The notes beneath the pieces are model-generated. The model was not told the DNA's origin and did not search any database. It worked only from the letters and a program-made list of their open reading frames with translations. Source: Synergistaceae bacterium UBA5827 (GTDB taxonomy: Bacteria; Synergistota; Synergistia; Synergistales; 79-D21). From it: a DNA stretch of 8,721 nt. Location: positions 55,895 to 64,615 of the forward strand of contig DJHE01000024.1 in the NCBI GenBank assembly GCA_002432945.1, written 5' to 3'. This document shows positions 1 through 5,636 of this stretch, piece after piece. The first letter of the stretch is position 1. Each line of letters starts with the position of its first letter. Made by a program: the position numbers and the translations under genes.

Positions 1-1057
1 TTTTCACGTCTCCGCGCAGGAGTCCGTCCACCAGGAATTCCGTGTAGATCTCCTGGCTCTCCGCGGGGAGAAGCAGGTCCCTCCAGAAGACCGACTCGAA
101 CCGCTTCAACCAGGGCAGGAGCGTGTATTGAACGAAGCCCAGACTCATGTTCTCGATGCCGCTTCCCCAGCTGGTGGCCTTCTCCGTGCTCTGGATCATG
201 TGGAGAGGAACCCGGAAGATCCGTGCGATGTCCTCCACCTGGAACGCCCGGGTTTCCAGATACTGCATGGTTTGATGCGACATCGTCAGAGCAGAGAACT
301 TCATTCCTTCCTCAAGGACGGCCGTCTTTCCGCTGTTGGCCCCTCCATAATTCGAAAGCCAGGTTTCCCGCAAGCGATCCAGGGCCTGCTGCGAGAGTTT
401 TCCCGGATGCTCCAGGACTCCAGTGGGCAGTGCCCCGTTCTTGAAAACCCGAGAACCATGCTTCAGGGTCGTCAGGGCCAAACCAACTGTGTCGCGGTGA
501 TAGAGGATCGGGCTTATCCCGCGGACCCCATCCAGGGTCCGGTACCGGATATGGAGGACGTATGCCCTCCCCACGGTCTCCTGGTGACCATCCTTGAAGG
601 AAATCCGGTAGGCCAGAGACCAGTCGGGAAGCTGTTCCACCGTCACCTGGTCCGGGTTCAGGGGCAGAAGCTCCCGCACGATCCCGCGGCCGTCCATCAC
701 CTTGTAGGCGTAGAAGTTCCCCCGCAGGCAGAGGTGCTGCATGGCCATTTCCCTGAACTCCTGCGAGGTTTGCCACTCGTTTGGAGCCCATCCAAGCAGC
801 TTCCACAAGGGATGGTCGGAAGCTTCCTCTTTTCCGCGTCCATCCGGCATCCGTCGATAAACCTTCAAAGGCAGTTGAGCGACGGATTCGGCCAGGATCC
901 CCACACAGGAGTAGACCGCTGAGCATTTCATGGCCGTGTCTGGCGATACGAATTCACCGCTTTCTGATTCCAGACCTCCAGTCAGGGCCAATCTCACCAG
1001 GTCCAGAAACCCCGGAGAGGGCGCCGACTTCCTTTTGAAACGATCCCAGAACGACAT
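1..1057 (-). CDS. HK97-family phage portal protein, 3' end outside window
   Basis: Portal proteins form the dodecameric ring at one head vertex through which terminase drives DNA and to which the tail attaches. The open frame begins with ATG at 1057 and stays open to the left edge, giving 352 visible residues; the C-terminus is missing. I see features usual in HK97-type portals: a basic start (MSFWDRFKRK), a conserved N-terminal stretch with CSAVYSCVGILAESVAQLPLKVY at about residues 45-67 (split here: CSAVYSCVGI, then LAESVAQLPLKVY), GVRGISPI near 177-184, and VEDIARIFRVPLHMIQ near 274-289. A strong ribosome site (GGAGGGGGG) precedes the ATG by a few bases. It lies 59 bases after terL, with a terminator-like hairpin in the gap. 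The family usually has about 400 residues, so roughly 50 or more are missing. Identification is from remembered family patterns and gene order. Confidence 0.9.
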   Translation of the reverse strand, partial: MSFWDRFKRKSAPSPGFLDLVRLALTGGLESESGEFVSPDTAMKCSAVYSCVGILAESVAQLPLKVYRRMPDGRGKEEASDHPLWKLLGWAPNEWQTSQEFREMAMQHLCLRGNFYAYKVMDGRGIVRELLPLNPDQVTVEQLPDWSLAYRISFKDGHQETVGRAYVLHIRYRTLDGVRGISPILYHRDTVGLALTTLKHGSRVFKNGALPTGVLEHPGKLSQQALDRLRETWLSNYGGANSGKTAVLEEGMKFSALTMSHQTMQYLETRAFQVEDIARIFRVPLHMIQSTEKATSWGSGIENMSLGFVQYTLLPWLKRFESVFWRDLLLPAESQEIYTEFLVDGLLRGDVK

Positions 1058-1078
1058 GTTTTCCCCCCTCCCCGGGTC

Positions 1079-1106
1079 AAAGAAAAGGGCCGCCTTCTTG
1101 GCGGCC
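1079..1106 (-). terminator. Terminator-like hairpin between terL and portal
   Basis: Arms 1088-1094 and 1100-1106 (GGCCGCC / GGCGGCC) form a perfect 7-bp GC stem with a 5-base loop. In the minus-strand transcript the stem is followed by CTTTTCTTT. This fits a rho-independent terminator acting after terL, or a partial attenuator, because the portal ribosome site starts only about ten bases further on. There is no comparable T-run on the plus side. Confidence 0.65.
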
Positions 1107-1116
1107 TTGGCTTCTC

Positions 1117-2787
1117 CTATATGACGACCGGTTCTCTTTCCTCGTAGACGCTAGGAGCCTCTTCCTCTCCGAATAAAGCCCTCGAAACCGCCATGATCAG
1201 GGCGACCACGCCGTCGATCTTCTCCCGACTCTTTCCTTTGTCCGGCTTGATGTTCCCGGCCGGATCCATGGTGGCTGTGACGTTGTCGACCATCCACCGC
1301 ATGACGGGATTCCCGTCGTGAACGATTCTCCCCTGGAAGATGAGCGCCTCCAGCTGCTTCATGGGCGGCGACATGGACGCGAAACCCTGACGAACGGGAA
1401 CAACCGTCAGGTCCTTCTCCTGCAGGTTCGTCGTGATCTGGGTCGCGTTCCAGGGATCGAAGGCAATCTCCTTCGGCTGATGTCTTTCGGCAAAGTCCAG
1501 GATCTCCTTCTCGATCCAGGCGTAGTCGATCACGTCTCCGGGAGTGGCCGTCATCCAGCCGTCCCTGACCCAGGCGTCGTAGGGGACACGGTCTTTCCTG
1601 ACCCGTTCCTCCATGTTCTCCTTTGGAACCCAGAAACGCTGGGTCACAAAAAACCGGCCATCCTCCAGGGGAAAGAGAAAGACTGCTGCCGCCACGTCCC
1701 GGATGTTGGCCAAGTCAAGACCGGCAAAGAAGGAACAACCCTTCAGTTCCTCGGTATCCACTTGCCCCTTGCAGGCGTCCCATCTGGCGAGGTCAAGCCA
1801 TCGCGTTTCCGCGCTCGTCCAGATGTTGAGCCGATACCGCTTGAAGGCGTTCTGCAGCGAAGGCTTGTTCTGCGCCTCCCGGCATTCCGCCGCGAAGGCC
1901 TCTTCGTCGATCGTAACGCCCATGGAGGGGTTGGCCTTCCTCCAGGTCTTTGGGTCCGTCCAGTCGTCAACGGACCCTTCGTTCGGGTCCTCGTTCGCCG
2001 CCCGGATGAAGGCAAAGAAAGCCTCGTCCTCGATGATCCCCTTGAGGATCTGCAGCGCGTATTCGTGCTGCTCCCAGCAGATGCTCTGCCGGTCGAAACC
2101 AGCCGTAGTGATCGAAACGAGAAGGGGCTGCCGTCTTGCCGCCCCGCCGTAGCGCAGGGTGTCGTAAAGGCTCCGGCTCTTCTGGGCGTGCAACTCGTCG
2201 AAAATGAGTCCGTGGATGTTCAAACCTTCCTTAGTGGGAACATCCGCAGAAAGGGCTCGGTAAACAGAGTTCGTCTTACGATGGACGATCGTCTTCCTGC
2301 TCCGGATAACCGTCAGCCGTTTTCTCAAGGGAGGAGATCCGGCCACCATCCTTTCCGATTCCCCGTAGACGATGGAAGCCTGGTCATGATCCGCTGCCGC
2401 GGCGTAGACTTCCGCTCCGGGCTCGTCATCAGCCACCAGAAGGTAAAGTGAAAGGCCGGCGCACAGTTCCGACTTGCCGTTCTTCTTCGGAATCTCGACG
2501 TAGGCGTTCCTGAAACGCCTGAAACTGCTCCGCCTCTTCCAGCCGAAAAGAGGCATCAGGACGTCGTTCTTCTGCCAGTCAAGAAGCGTAAACGGCTGGC
2601 CAGCCCACTGCCCCTTCGTGTGCCGAAGGAAGCGCTCGAAGAAAACCACGACCCTGTCGGCCGATTCCCTGTCGAACCAGCACCCGCCCAGGACCGCTTT
2701 CTCATCGGCATCGTTCCGTATCCAGGAGGACCATCCCTCATCCCGGGCAACCTTCAGAAGGGATCTCAATCGGCCTACGTGAGCCAT
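1117..2787 (-). CDS. terL: Phage terminase large subunit (TerL)
   Basis: This is the packaging motor: an N-terminal ATPase pumps DNA through the portal and a C-terminal nuclease cuts the concatemer. The 556-residue protein has the usual length for the Terminase_1/COG4626 (YmfN-like) family. Walker A is PKKNGKS at residues 100-106, and Walker B with the catalytic Glu is LIFDEL at 194-199, followed by HAQ. The RNase H-like nuclease metal ligands are probably D358 (in GLDLANIRD), D444 (in AFDPWNA) and D525 (in KIDGVVA). The ATG at 2787 follows GGTGAGGAA at close spacing, 21 bases after the methyltransferase stop, so the two are probably co-translated. The gene ends in TAG. A long open frame on the opposite strand inside it (1318-2451) is a shadow. 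Confidence 0.96.
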   Translation of the reverse strand: MAHVGRLRSLLKVARDEGWSSWIRNDADEKAVLGGCWFDRESADRVVVFFERFLRHTKGQWAGQPFTLLDWQKNDVLMPLFGWKRRSSFRRFRNAYVEIPKKNGKSELCAGLSLYLLVADDEPGAEVYAAAADHDQASIVYGESERMVAGSPPLRKRLTVIRSRKTIVHRKTNSVYRALSADVPTKEGLNIHGLIFDELHAQKSRSLYDTLRYGGAARRQPLLVSITTAGFDRQSICWEQHEYALQILKGIIEDEAFFAFIRAANEDPNEGSVDDWTDPKTWRKANPSMGVTIDEEAFAAECREAQNKPSLQNAFKRYRLNIWTSAETRWLDLARWDACKGQVDTEELKGCSFFAGLDLANIRDVAAAVFLFPLEDGRFFVTQRFWVPKENMEERVRKDRVPYDAWVRDGWMTATPGDVIDYAWIEKEILDFAERHQPKEIAFDPWNATQITTNLQEKDLTVVPVRQGFASMSPPMKQLEALIFQGRIVHDGNPVMRWMVDNVTATMDPAGNIKPDKGKSREKIDGVVALIMAVSRALFGEEEAPSVYEEREPVVI

Positions 2788-2808
2788 CGTTCCTCACCAT
2801 TTTTGGAT

Positions 2809-3579
2809 TCACCCAGTATCCGCATCTTCTTCCTCTCTTCCTTCAAGCCTTTCAACCGTCATCCGGCAGTAATCCTCGCTTCTTTCAATCCCGACCCATC
2901 GCCGCTCGCTCCTCTCGCAAGCCACTGCTGTCGTCCCGGACCCCATGCAGTTGTCCAGTACAAGCCCCCTGGTGTTCGTGTAGGTCTTGACCAACCATTC
3001 GAAAAGCGGCAACGGCTTTTCCGTGGGGTGGGCCGTTTTTCTCCCGTTGGCGAACTGCAGGACACTCCGTGGATACCGGAACCCCTCATTGTGAGTTTCT
3101 CCTCCCGGGGTAGGCCGGTAGATTCCTCCCTTTCTCGCGCTGTAACGACGCCTGTATGGTGTCCCGGGAACCATCTGCGGGTTGTAGACGGGGAGGGCCC
3201 GGTAAAAAACAAGGATGTTTTCGTGTGCCCTTAGCGGCATCTTTCTTGCGTTCAAAAACCCTAGGGCGCAGGTTTTCTCCCAGATAAGCTCGTACCGGAA
3301 GAACTTTCTGGCCGCCTGAATCAGGTCCGTAGCGAAAGGCTGCTGTGCGGTCAGAACAACCGTCCCGTTCGGTTTCAAAAGACGCCAGTATTCCCGCCAG
3401 AGCGGTTCCATAGCAATCCTTTTGTCCCACTCCAGATCCGTGGTGCCATACGGAAGGTCGCAGAGAATCAGATCGAAGATCCCGGGACGCATGGCCGGCA
3501 TGATCTCCAGGCAATCTCCCTGCAGAAGAGTGCCCAAGGAAGTCCTGAAAAATGGTTGATATTGTCTGTTAGTAAACAT
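2809..3579 (-). CDS. Phage site-specific DNA methyltransferase (N4/N6 amino class)
   Basis: This predicted 256-residue enzyme transfers a methyl group from S-adenosylmethionine to the exocyclic amino group of adenine or cytosine in a specific DNA site. Motif IV is DLPYG at residues 41-45, a phage variant of DPPY. HPTEKP is at 184-189, and the AdoMet loop DNCMGSGTT is at 209-217. The order of catalytic motif before AdoMet motif is that of the beta class (N6_N4_Mtase, COG0863). I place the start at ATG 3579 because the in-frame ATG at 3660 lies inside a terminator hairpin and has no ribosome site. ATG 3579 is preceded by GGAGGTG (about 11 bases) and AAAGG (4 bases). No restriction endonuclease gene is visible nearby, so it is probably an orphan enzyme protecting phage DNA from host restriction. 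It lies between terS and terL, which usually touch. Adenine or cytosine cannot be told apart here. Confidence 0.9.
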   Translation of the reverse strand: MFTNRQYQPFFRTSLGTLLQGDCLEIMPAMRPGIFDLILCDLPYGTTDLEWDKRIAMEPLWREYWRLLKPNGTVVLTAQQPFATDLIQAARKFFRYELIWEKTCALGFLNARKMPLRAHENILVFYRALPVYNPQMVPGTPYRRRYSARKGGIYRPTPGGETHNEGFRYPRSVLQFANGRKTAHPTEKPLPLFEWLVKTYTNTRGLVLDNCMGSGTTAVACERSERRWVGIERSEDYCRMTVERLEGREEEDADTG

Positions 3580-3588
3580 ATAGCCTTT

Positions 3589-3621
3589 GACACCTCCACA
3601 TGGTAATATATTGGAGGTGCC
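3589..3621 (-). promoter_or_regulatory. Hairpin sequestering the methyltransferase ribosome site
   Basis: CACCTCCA (3591-3598) and TGGAGGTG (3612-3619) are a perfect inverted repeat around a 13-base AT-rich loop. In the minus-strand transcript the stem extends by one G-U and one G-C pair to 10 bp. The 3' arm contains GGAGGTG, the likely ribosome site of the methyltransferase, so folding would block it. It could instead be a DNA operator. Neither role is shown. Confidence 0.5.
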
Positions 3622-3634
3622 GCACTTGGTGCGG
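3620..3634. repeat. Short inverted repeat CCGCAC-TTG-GTGCGG
   Basis: A perfect 6-bp inverted repeat with a 3-base spacer lies directly beside the hairpin over the methyltransferase ribosome site, and the two share bases 3620-3621. It could be a DNA-binding site or a small RNA hairpin that competes with its neighbour. I cannot choose between these. Confidence 0.4.
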
Positions 3635-3639
3635 GCCAT

Positions 3640-3688
3640 GAAAAGAACCCCTGGGACCATCCGGTGAGGCGCCGGGTCCCAGGGGTTC
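3640..3688 (-). terminator. Strong intrinsic terminator after terS
   Basis: Arms 3645-3658 and 3675-3688 (GAACCCCTGGGACC / GGTCCCAGGGGTTC) are a perfect 14-bp inverted repeat with a 16-base loop that has a CGG/CCG pairing inside. In the minus-strand transcript the stem is followed directly by TTTTC. The plus side has no T-run, so it acts on minus-strand transcription, separating HNH-terS from methyltransferase-terL. Confidence 0.8.
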
Positions 3689-3713
3689 GTCCATTCCGCC
3701 TGCTCGAAGAGAG

Positions 3714-3739
3714 GTTAACGACATTATGATGTCGCTAAC
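3714..3739 (-). repeat. Hairpin over the terS stop codon
   Basis: Bases 3714-3724 and 3729-3739 (GTTAACGACAT / ATGTCGCTAAC) form 11-base arms with a 4-base loop. As DNA there is one mismatch, but in the minus-strand transcript that position is a G-U pair, so the whole stem pairs. It covers the last codons and stop of terS. There is no U-tail, so it is not a terminator by itself; an mRNA 3'-end protecting or processing hairpin is possible. Confidence 0.55.
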
Positions 3740-4218
3740 TTTCCTCCCAGGAGCCGGCGAAAATCGTTTTCTTCGTCATCTTCCTCATCCTTCGGGAGCA
3801 CCATCCTTGCTCTCGAAGATGGCGTCAATCCGAACTCGGTGCAGAAAGCTCGCAAGAATTGCAGGTATTGCTTGGCCACAAGCACTTCGGGTCGTAAAGT
3901 GGTGTTGGTTGAGCCGTTTTTGTTCGTGTACTCATAGGTGAGCCCCTCCGACGAGAGAACCGCTTCAGCCGCTTGCCAACGGGCATACGCCTGGCAATAG
4001 GCCGCCAGGGCCGACCGGTCCACTCGACTCAAAAGGCCAAGTTTATTCAGTTCCGGAGCAACCCGCATCCATTCGACTTTCGCTGCTTCTTCCAGCCAGG
4101 GAGGGCAGGTCGGGATCCTGCCATCTGGTTGTGGGATATCCATCTCTATCCTTCGTTTGCCCGGATTGCCCTCGAGGATTTTCAATGCGGGCGGTTTAGG
4201 CTTCCTTCCGACGACCAT
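3724..4218 (-). CDS. terS: Phage terminase small subunit, P27 family (TerS)
   Basis: TerS recognises the packaging start site on phage DNA and guides TerL to it. The 164-residue protein has the usual length and the characteristic N-terminus of the P27 (Terminase_4) family: GRKPKPPALKILEGNPGKR at residues 4-22, then CPPWL near 38-42 and a helical centre with LAAYCQAYARW near 71-81. An acidic tail (KDEEDDEEND, 143-152) precedes the C-terminus. The ATG at 4218 is two bases after the HNH stop codon, and its G-rich ribosome site lies inside the end of the HNH gene, so translation is probably coupled. Downstream are two hairpins, one over its stop codon and one a strong terminator. Confidence 0.93.
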   Translation of the reverse strand: MVVGRKPKPPALKILEGNPGKRRIEMDIPQPDGRIPTCPPWLEEAAKVEWMRVAPELNKLGLLSRVDRSALAAYCQAYARWQAAEAVLSSEGLTYEYTNKNGSTNTTLRPEVLVAKQYLQFLRAFCTEFGLTPSSRARMVLPKDEEDDEENDFRRLLGGKLATS

Positions 4219-4220
4219 TT

Positions 4221-4655
4221 TTACCCCCCCTCGCTCATTTCGCGGTCACGCGCGTTTAACCCAACCGGCGCTGCCGGAACGGTTTGCGCTGGACTTTTGA
4301 CTCCCCCCCGCCTGTCTCTCAGCGTCTTCATTGAGTGGCAGGACCAGCAGAGCGCCTGGAGGTTGTCCCAAGCCAGTGGTGACCCGCCTTCCTTGATCGG
4401 CTTGATGTGGTCGACGATGATCGACGGGTTGAGGCGCCCCTCCTTCAGACACTCCTCACAGAGGGGGTGCCTTTTCCTAAAAAATGCTCGAAGCTTCTTC
4501 CATCTTTGGGTGTTGTAAAACTTGTCTGTTGACTCTCTGTTAGCGTTCACCGCCGCGTTTTTCTCCCTTTTGTGCTTTGCACAGTAGACTTGTTTTCTAT
4601 CTACCAATACACCGCATCCGGGGTAAGCACAGGGCTTTTTGGGCGAAAAAGGCAT
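4221..4655 (-). CDS. Phage HNH endonuclease next to terminase
   Basis: The gene encodes 144 residues. The HNH fold is clear: FYNTQRWKKLRAFFRKRHPLC (start near residue 46), zinc ligands C66/C69 and C103/C106, the catalytic pair D82-H83, N98, and H107. An extra N-terminal C9/C14/C25/H28 set may bind a second zinc. In HK97-like phages such HNH proteins beside TerS work with the terminase in cos cleavage and DNA packaging (known for HK97 gp74 and relatives); that role is inferred here from position. The ATG at 4655 follows AAGGGGG at about 7 bases. The start region could fold with the upstream leader in two alternative ways. The stop codon is two bases from terS. Confidence 0.93.
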   Translation of the reverse strand: MPFSPKKPCAYPGCGVLVDRKQVYCAKHKREKNAAVNANRESTDKFYNTQRWKKLRAFFRKRHPLCEECLKEGRLNPSIIVDHIKPIKEGGSPLAWDNLQALCWSCHSMKTLRDRRGGVKSPAQTVPAAPVGLNARDREMSEGG

Positions 4656-4744
4656 GTTTTTGCCCCCTTATCAAACATATCTATCTTGTGTGTGATGGGC
4701 TCGACAACCCCTAAATCCGGTCGTGATGCCGAGCTGCCTGGCAT
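4601..4744 (-). CDS. Possible 47-residue leader ORF overlapping HNH start
   Basis: An ATG at 4744 has AGGGAG six bases upstream and opens a 47-codon frame ending in TAG at 4601. It overlaps the first 55 bases of the HNH gene in another frame. The peptide begins MPGSSASRPDLGVV and resembles nothing I recognise. Its reading would carry ribosomes across the HNH ribosome site, so it could be a coupling leader. It may equally be chance, since an ORF this short is weak evidence. Confidence 0.22.
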   Translation of the reverse strand: MPGSSASRPDLGVVEPITHKIDMFDKGAKTCLFRPKSPVLTPDAVYW

Positions 4745-4827
4745 GGCACGCTCCCTGGAAAAGGCAAAAACAGGGGAGGTCCCGCTATTATTAATTATTA
4801 GGGGTTTTCGTTTAACACAAAGCCGTT
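4656..4827 (-). other. Intergenic leader before the packaging genes
   Basis: This 172-base gap between recombinase and HNH contains an AT-rich block with a candidate promoter (4787-4815). It also contains TGTTTTTGCC in the minus transcript (4763-4772), which is complementary to the HNH start region (4655-4664). CTCCCCTG / CAGGGAG (about 4752-4779) could form a bulged hairpin. In related phages the cos site lies close to the HNH-terS genes, so this gap is a natural place to look for it, but I cannot identify a cos sequence. Confidence 0.4.
4787..4815 (-). promoter_or_regulatory. Candidate late promoter for HNH-terS
   Basis: On the minus strand TTAAAC (4815-4810) and AATAAT (4792-4787) are separated by exactly 17 bases. 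The -10 matches TATAAT at 5 of 6 positions and the -35 matches TTGACA at 3 of 6. The position, just after the recombinase and before the packaging genes, fits a late promoter. The region is AT-rich, so a chance match is possible. Confidence 0.35.
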
Positions 4828-5418
4828 TCAGTAGCGTAATTTAATATATACATCATTTATCTCGTCCTGCGTGAACCCGATATAGGCCAGGGTTACCGCG
4901 GGGGAGGAATGGTTCAGTATCTTCTGCAGCATCGTCAGGTCGACGCCCTTGCGGTAGCTGTGGTACCCGAAAGTCTTTCTCAGAGTATGCGTCCCGATCC
5001 GGTCACGGATCCCCGCTTCACGCGCCGCCTGGTTCAGGATGTGGTGGGCCTGCCACCTTCCGATCGGCTTAGGTTCATGGCCTTCTCCCGGCTTCTTCGA
5101 GACGAAGATCGGATCCGAGCCCTGAGGAGACCGTTTGTTCAGGAAGCTCCTGAGTGCGGACCGGGCTTCCTTATTTAAGATGATGATCTTGGCCTTGCCG
5201 GTCTTCCTCTCGCGCAGGGCCAACTGATCCCTGATCACGAGCTTCGGCCCCAGGCGAAAGGACACGTCCTCCACCTTGAGCTTAAGAAGATCCGAGATCC
5301 GCAGACCCGTATAGATTCCCAGGATGAACAAGGTGTAGTCCCTGATGTTCCGCTGCCGGAGAACCTTCTTCATCCTGTCGATCGAAGCCAGGCTCCGGAG
5401 TGGCTGAACGAATTCCAC
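4828..5418 (-). CDS. Short tyrosine recombinase, catalytic domain only
   Basis: The 196-residue protein contains a full tyrosine-recombinase catalytic set: R40 (TGLRISD), K75 (TGK), H144-x-x-R147 (HTLRKTF), H170 (NHSS) and the nucleophile Y179. A normal phage integrase has 300-400 residues with arm- and core-binding domains; here only about 25 residues precede the catalytic fold. I chose GTG 5418 because GGAGGTGG ends five bases upstream and because relatives begin at this point. The in-frame ATG at 5457 lies in the loop of a hairpin. Such short recombinases occur beside HNH and terminase genes in phages of Gram-positive bacteria, and their function is unsettled. Options are integration, resolution of genome multimers, or a cut-down integrase. 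Its C-terminus and catalytic residues are intact, so it is probably active. Confidence 0.9.
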   Translation of the reverse strand: MEFVQPLRSLASIDRMKKVLRQRNIRDYTLFILGIYTGLRISDLLKLKVEDVSFRLGPKLVIRDQLALRERKTGKAKIIILNKEARSALRSFLNKRSPQGSDPIFVSKKPGEGHEPKPIGRWQAHHILNQAAREAGIRDRIGTHTLRKTFGYHSYRKGVDLTMLQKILNHSSPAVTLAYIGFTQDEINDVYIKLRY

Positions 5419-5430
5419 GAACCCCACCTC

Positions 5431-5472
5431 CAAAACGAAGCCCCGGACTCCTCGCATGAAGAATCCGGGGCC
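5431..5472 (-). terminator. Long perfect RNA hairpin just before the recombinase
   Basis: Arms 5440-5453 and 5458-5471 enclose a 4-base loop. In the minus-strand transcript all 14 positions pair (12 Watson-Crick, two G-U); on the plus strand the two G-U positions become C-A mismatches. The stem is followed by TTCGTTTT, then directly by the recombinase ribosome site. It fits an intrinsic terminator or attenuator that limits read-through from dinD into the recombinase. Confidence 0.65.
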
Positions 5473-5473
5473 G

Positions 5474-5628
5474 GACCAAGGGGGATGAACCCTTTCCGAT
5501 TGTCGTCAGCTTACATAAAACCATCCTTTAAAAGACTTAGCAAGCGATACAAAATACTCACAAAAGCCGTGCTTATCCGCAGTTACTCACCGCGTTAGAA
5601 AAATTTTTTTGCCTCTGCAAAAAGCTAG
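5474..5628. other. AT-rich gap between dinD and recombinase
   Basis: This gap holds no gene that I can support. It contains the dinD terminator at its right end and two of three copies of TACTCAC (5555-5561 and 5584-5590; the third, 5630-5636, overlaps the dinD stop). A small stem AAGGG/CCCTT is at 5478-5494. It is a candidate place for a recombinase target site, without direct proof. Confidence 0.35.
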
Positions 5629-5636
5629 CTACTCAC
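5555..5636. repeat. Three direct copies of TACTCAC
   Basis: The heptamer occurs at 5555-5561, 5584-5590 and 5630-5636, all in the same orientation (GTGAGTA on the coding strand), with start-to-start distances of 29 and 46 bases. The third copy overlaps the dinD stop codon. Three copies of a 7-mer in 82 bases are unlikely by chance. They could be protein-binding repeats for the neighbouring recombinase or a regulator. Confidence 0.4.
5598..5624 (-). terminator. Intrinsic terminator after dinD
   Basis: Bases 5606-5612 and 5617-5623 (TTTTTGC / GCAAAAA) form a 7-bp stem with a 4-base loop. In the minus transcript two bases later comes TTTTTC (5603-5598). It starts six bases after the dinD stop. 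The stem is AT-rich, so efficiency may be modest. Confidence 0.55.

Noticed and set aside
1318..2451. Long open frame on the plus strand inside terL
   Set aside because: It is antisense to a certain gene with all terminase motifs; its translation resembles no protein and is rich in shadow-type composition.
3580..3660. Upstream in-frame ATG at 3660 as the methyltransferase start
   Set aside because: It lies within the loop of the terS terminator hairpin and has no ribosome site; the extra residues do not look like part of the family.
5419..5457. ATG at 5457 as the recombinase start
   Set aside because: It lies in the loop of a 14-bp hairpin without a ribosome site, while GTG 5418 has GGAGGTGG at good spacing and fits the family's N-terminus.
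5478..5494. tRNA T-arm-like stem (AAGGG-TTCATCC-CCCTT on the minus strand), possible tRNA fragment or att core
   Set aside because: The loop lacks the invariant A at position 58 and no acceptor, D or anticodon arms are found around it.
5282..5524. 80-codon minus-strand frame from ATG 5524 overlapping the recombinase
   Set aside because: It runs through the hairpin and the 5' part of a certain gene in another frame, with a low-complexity translation.
5573..5581. DnaA-box-like TTATCCGCA
   Set aside because: One mismatch to the consensus and only a single copy; not enough for an origin.
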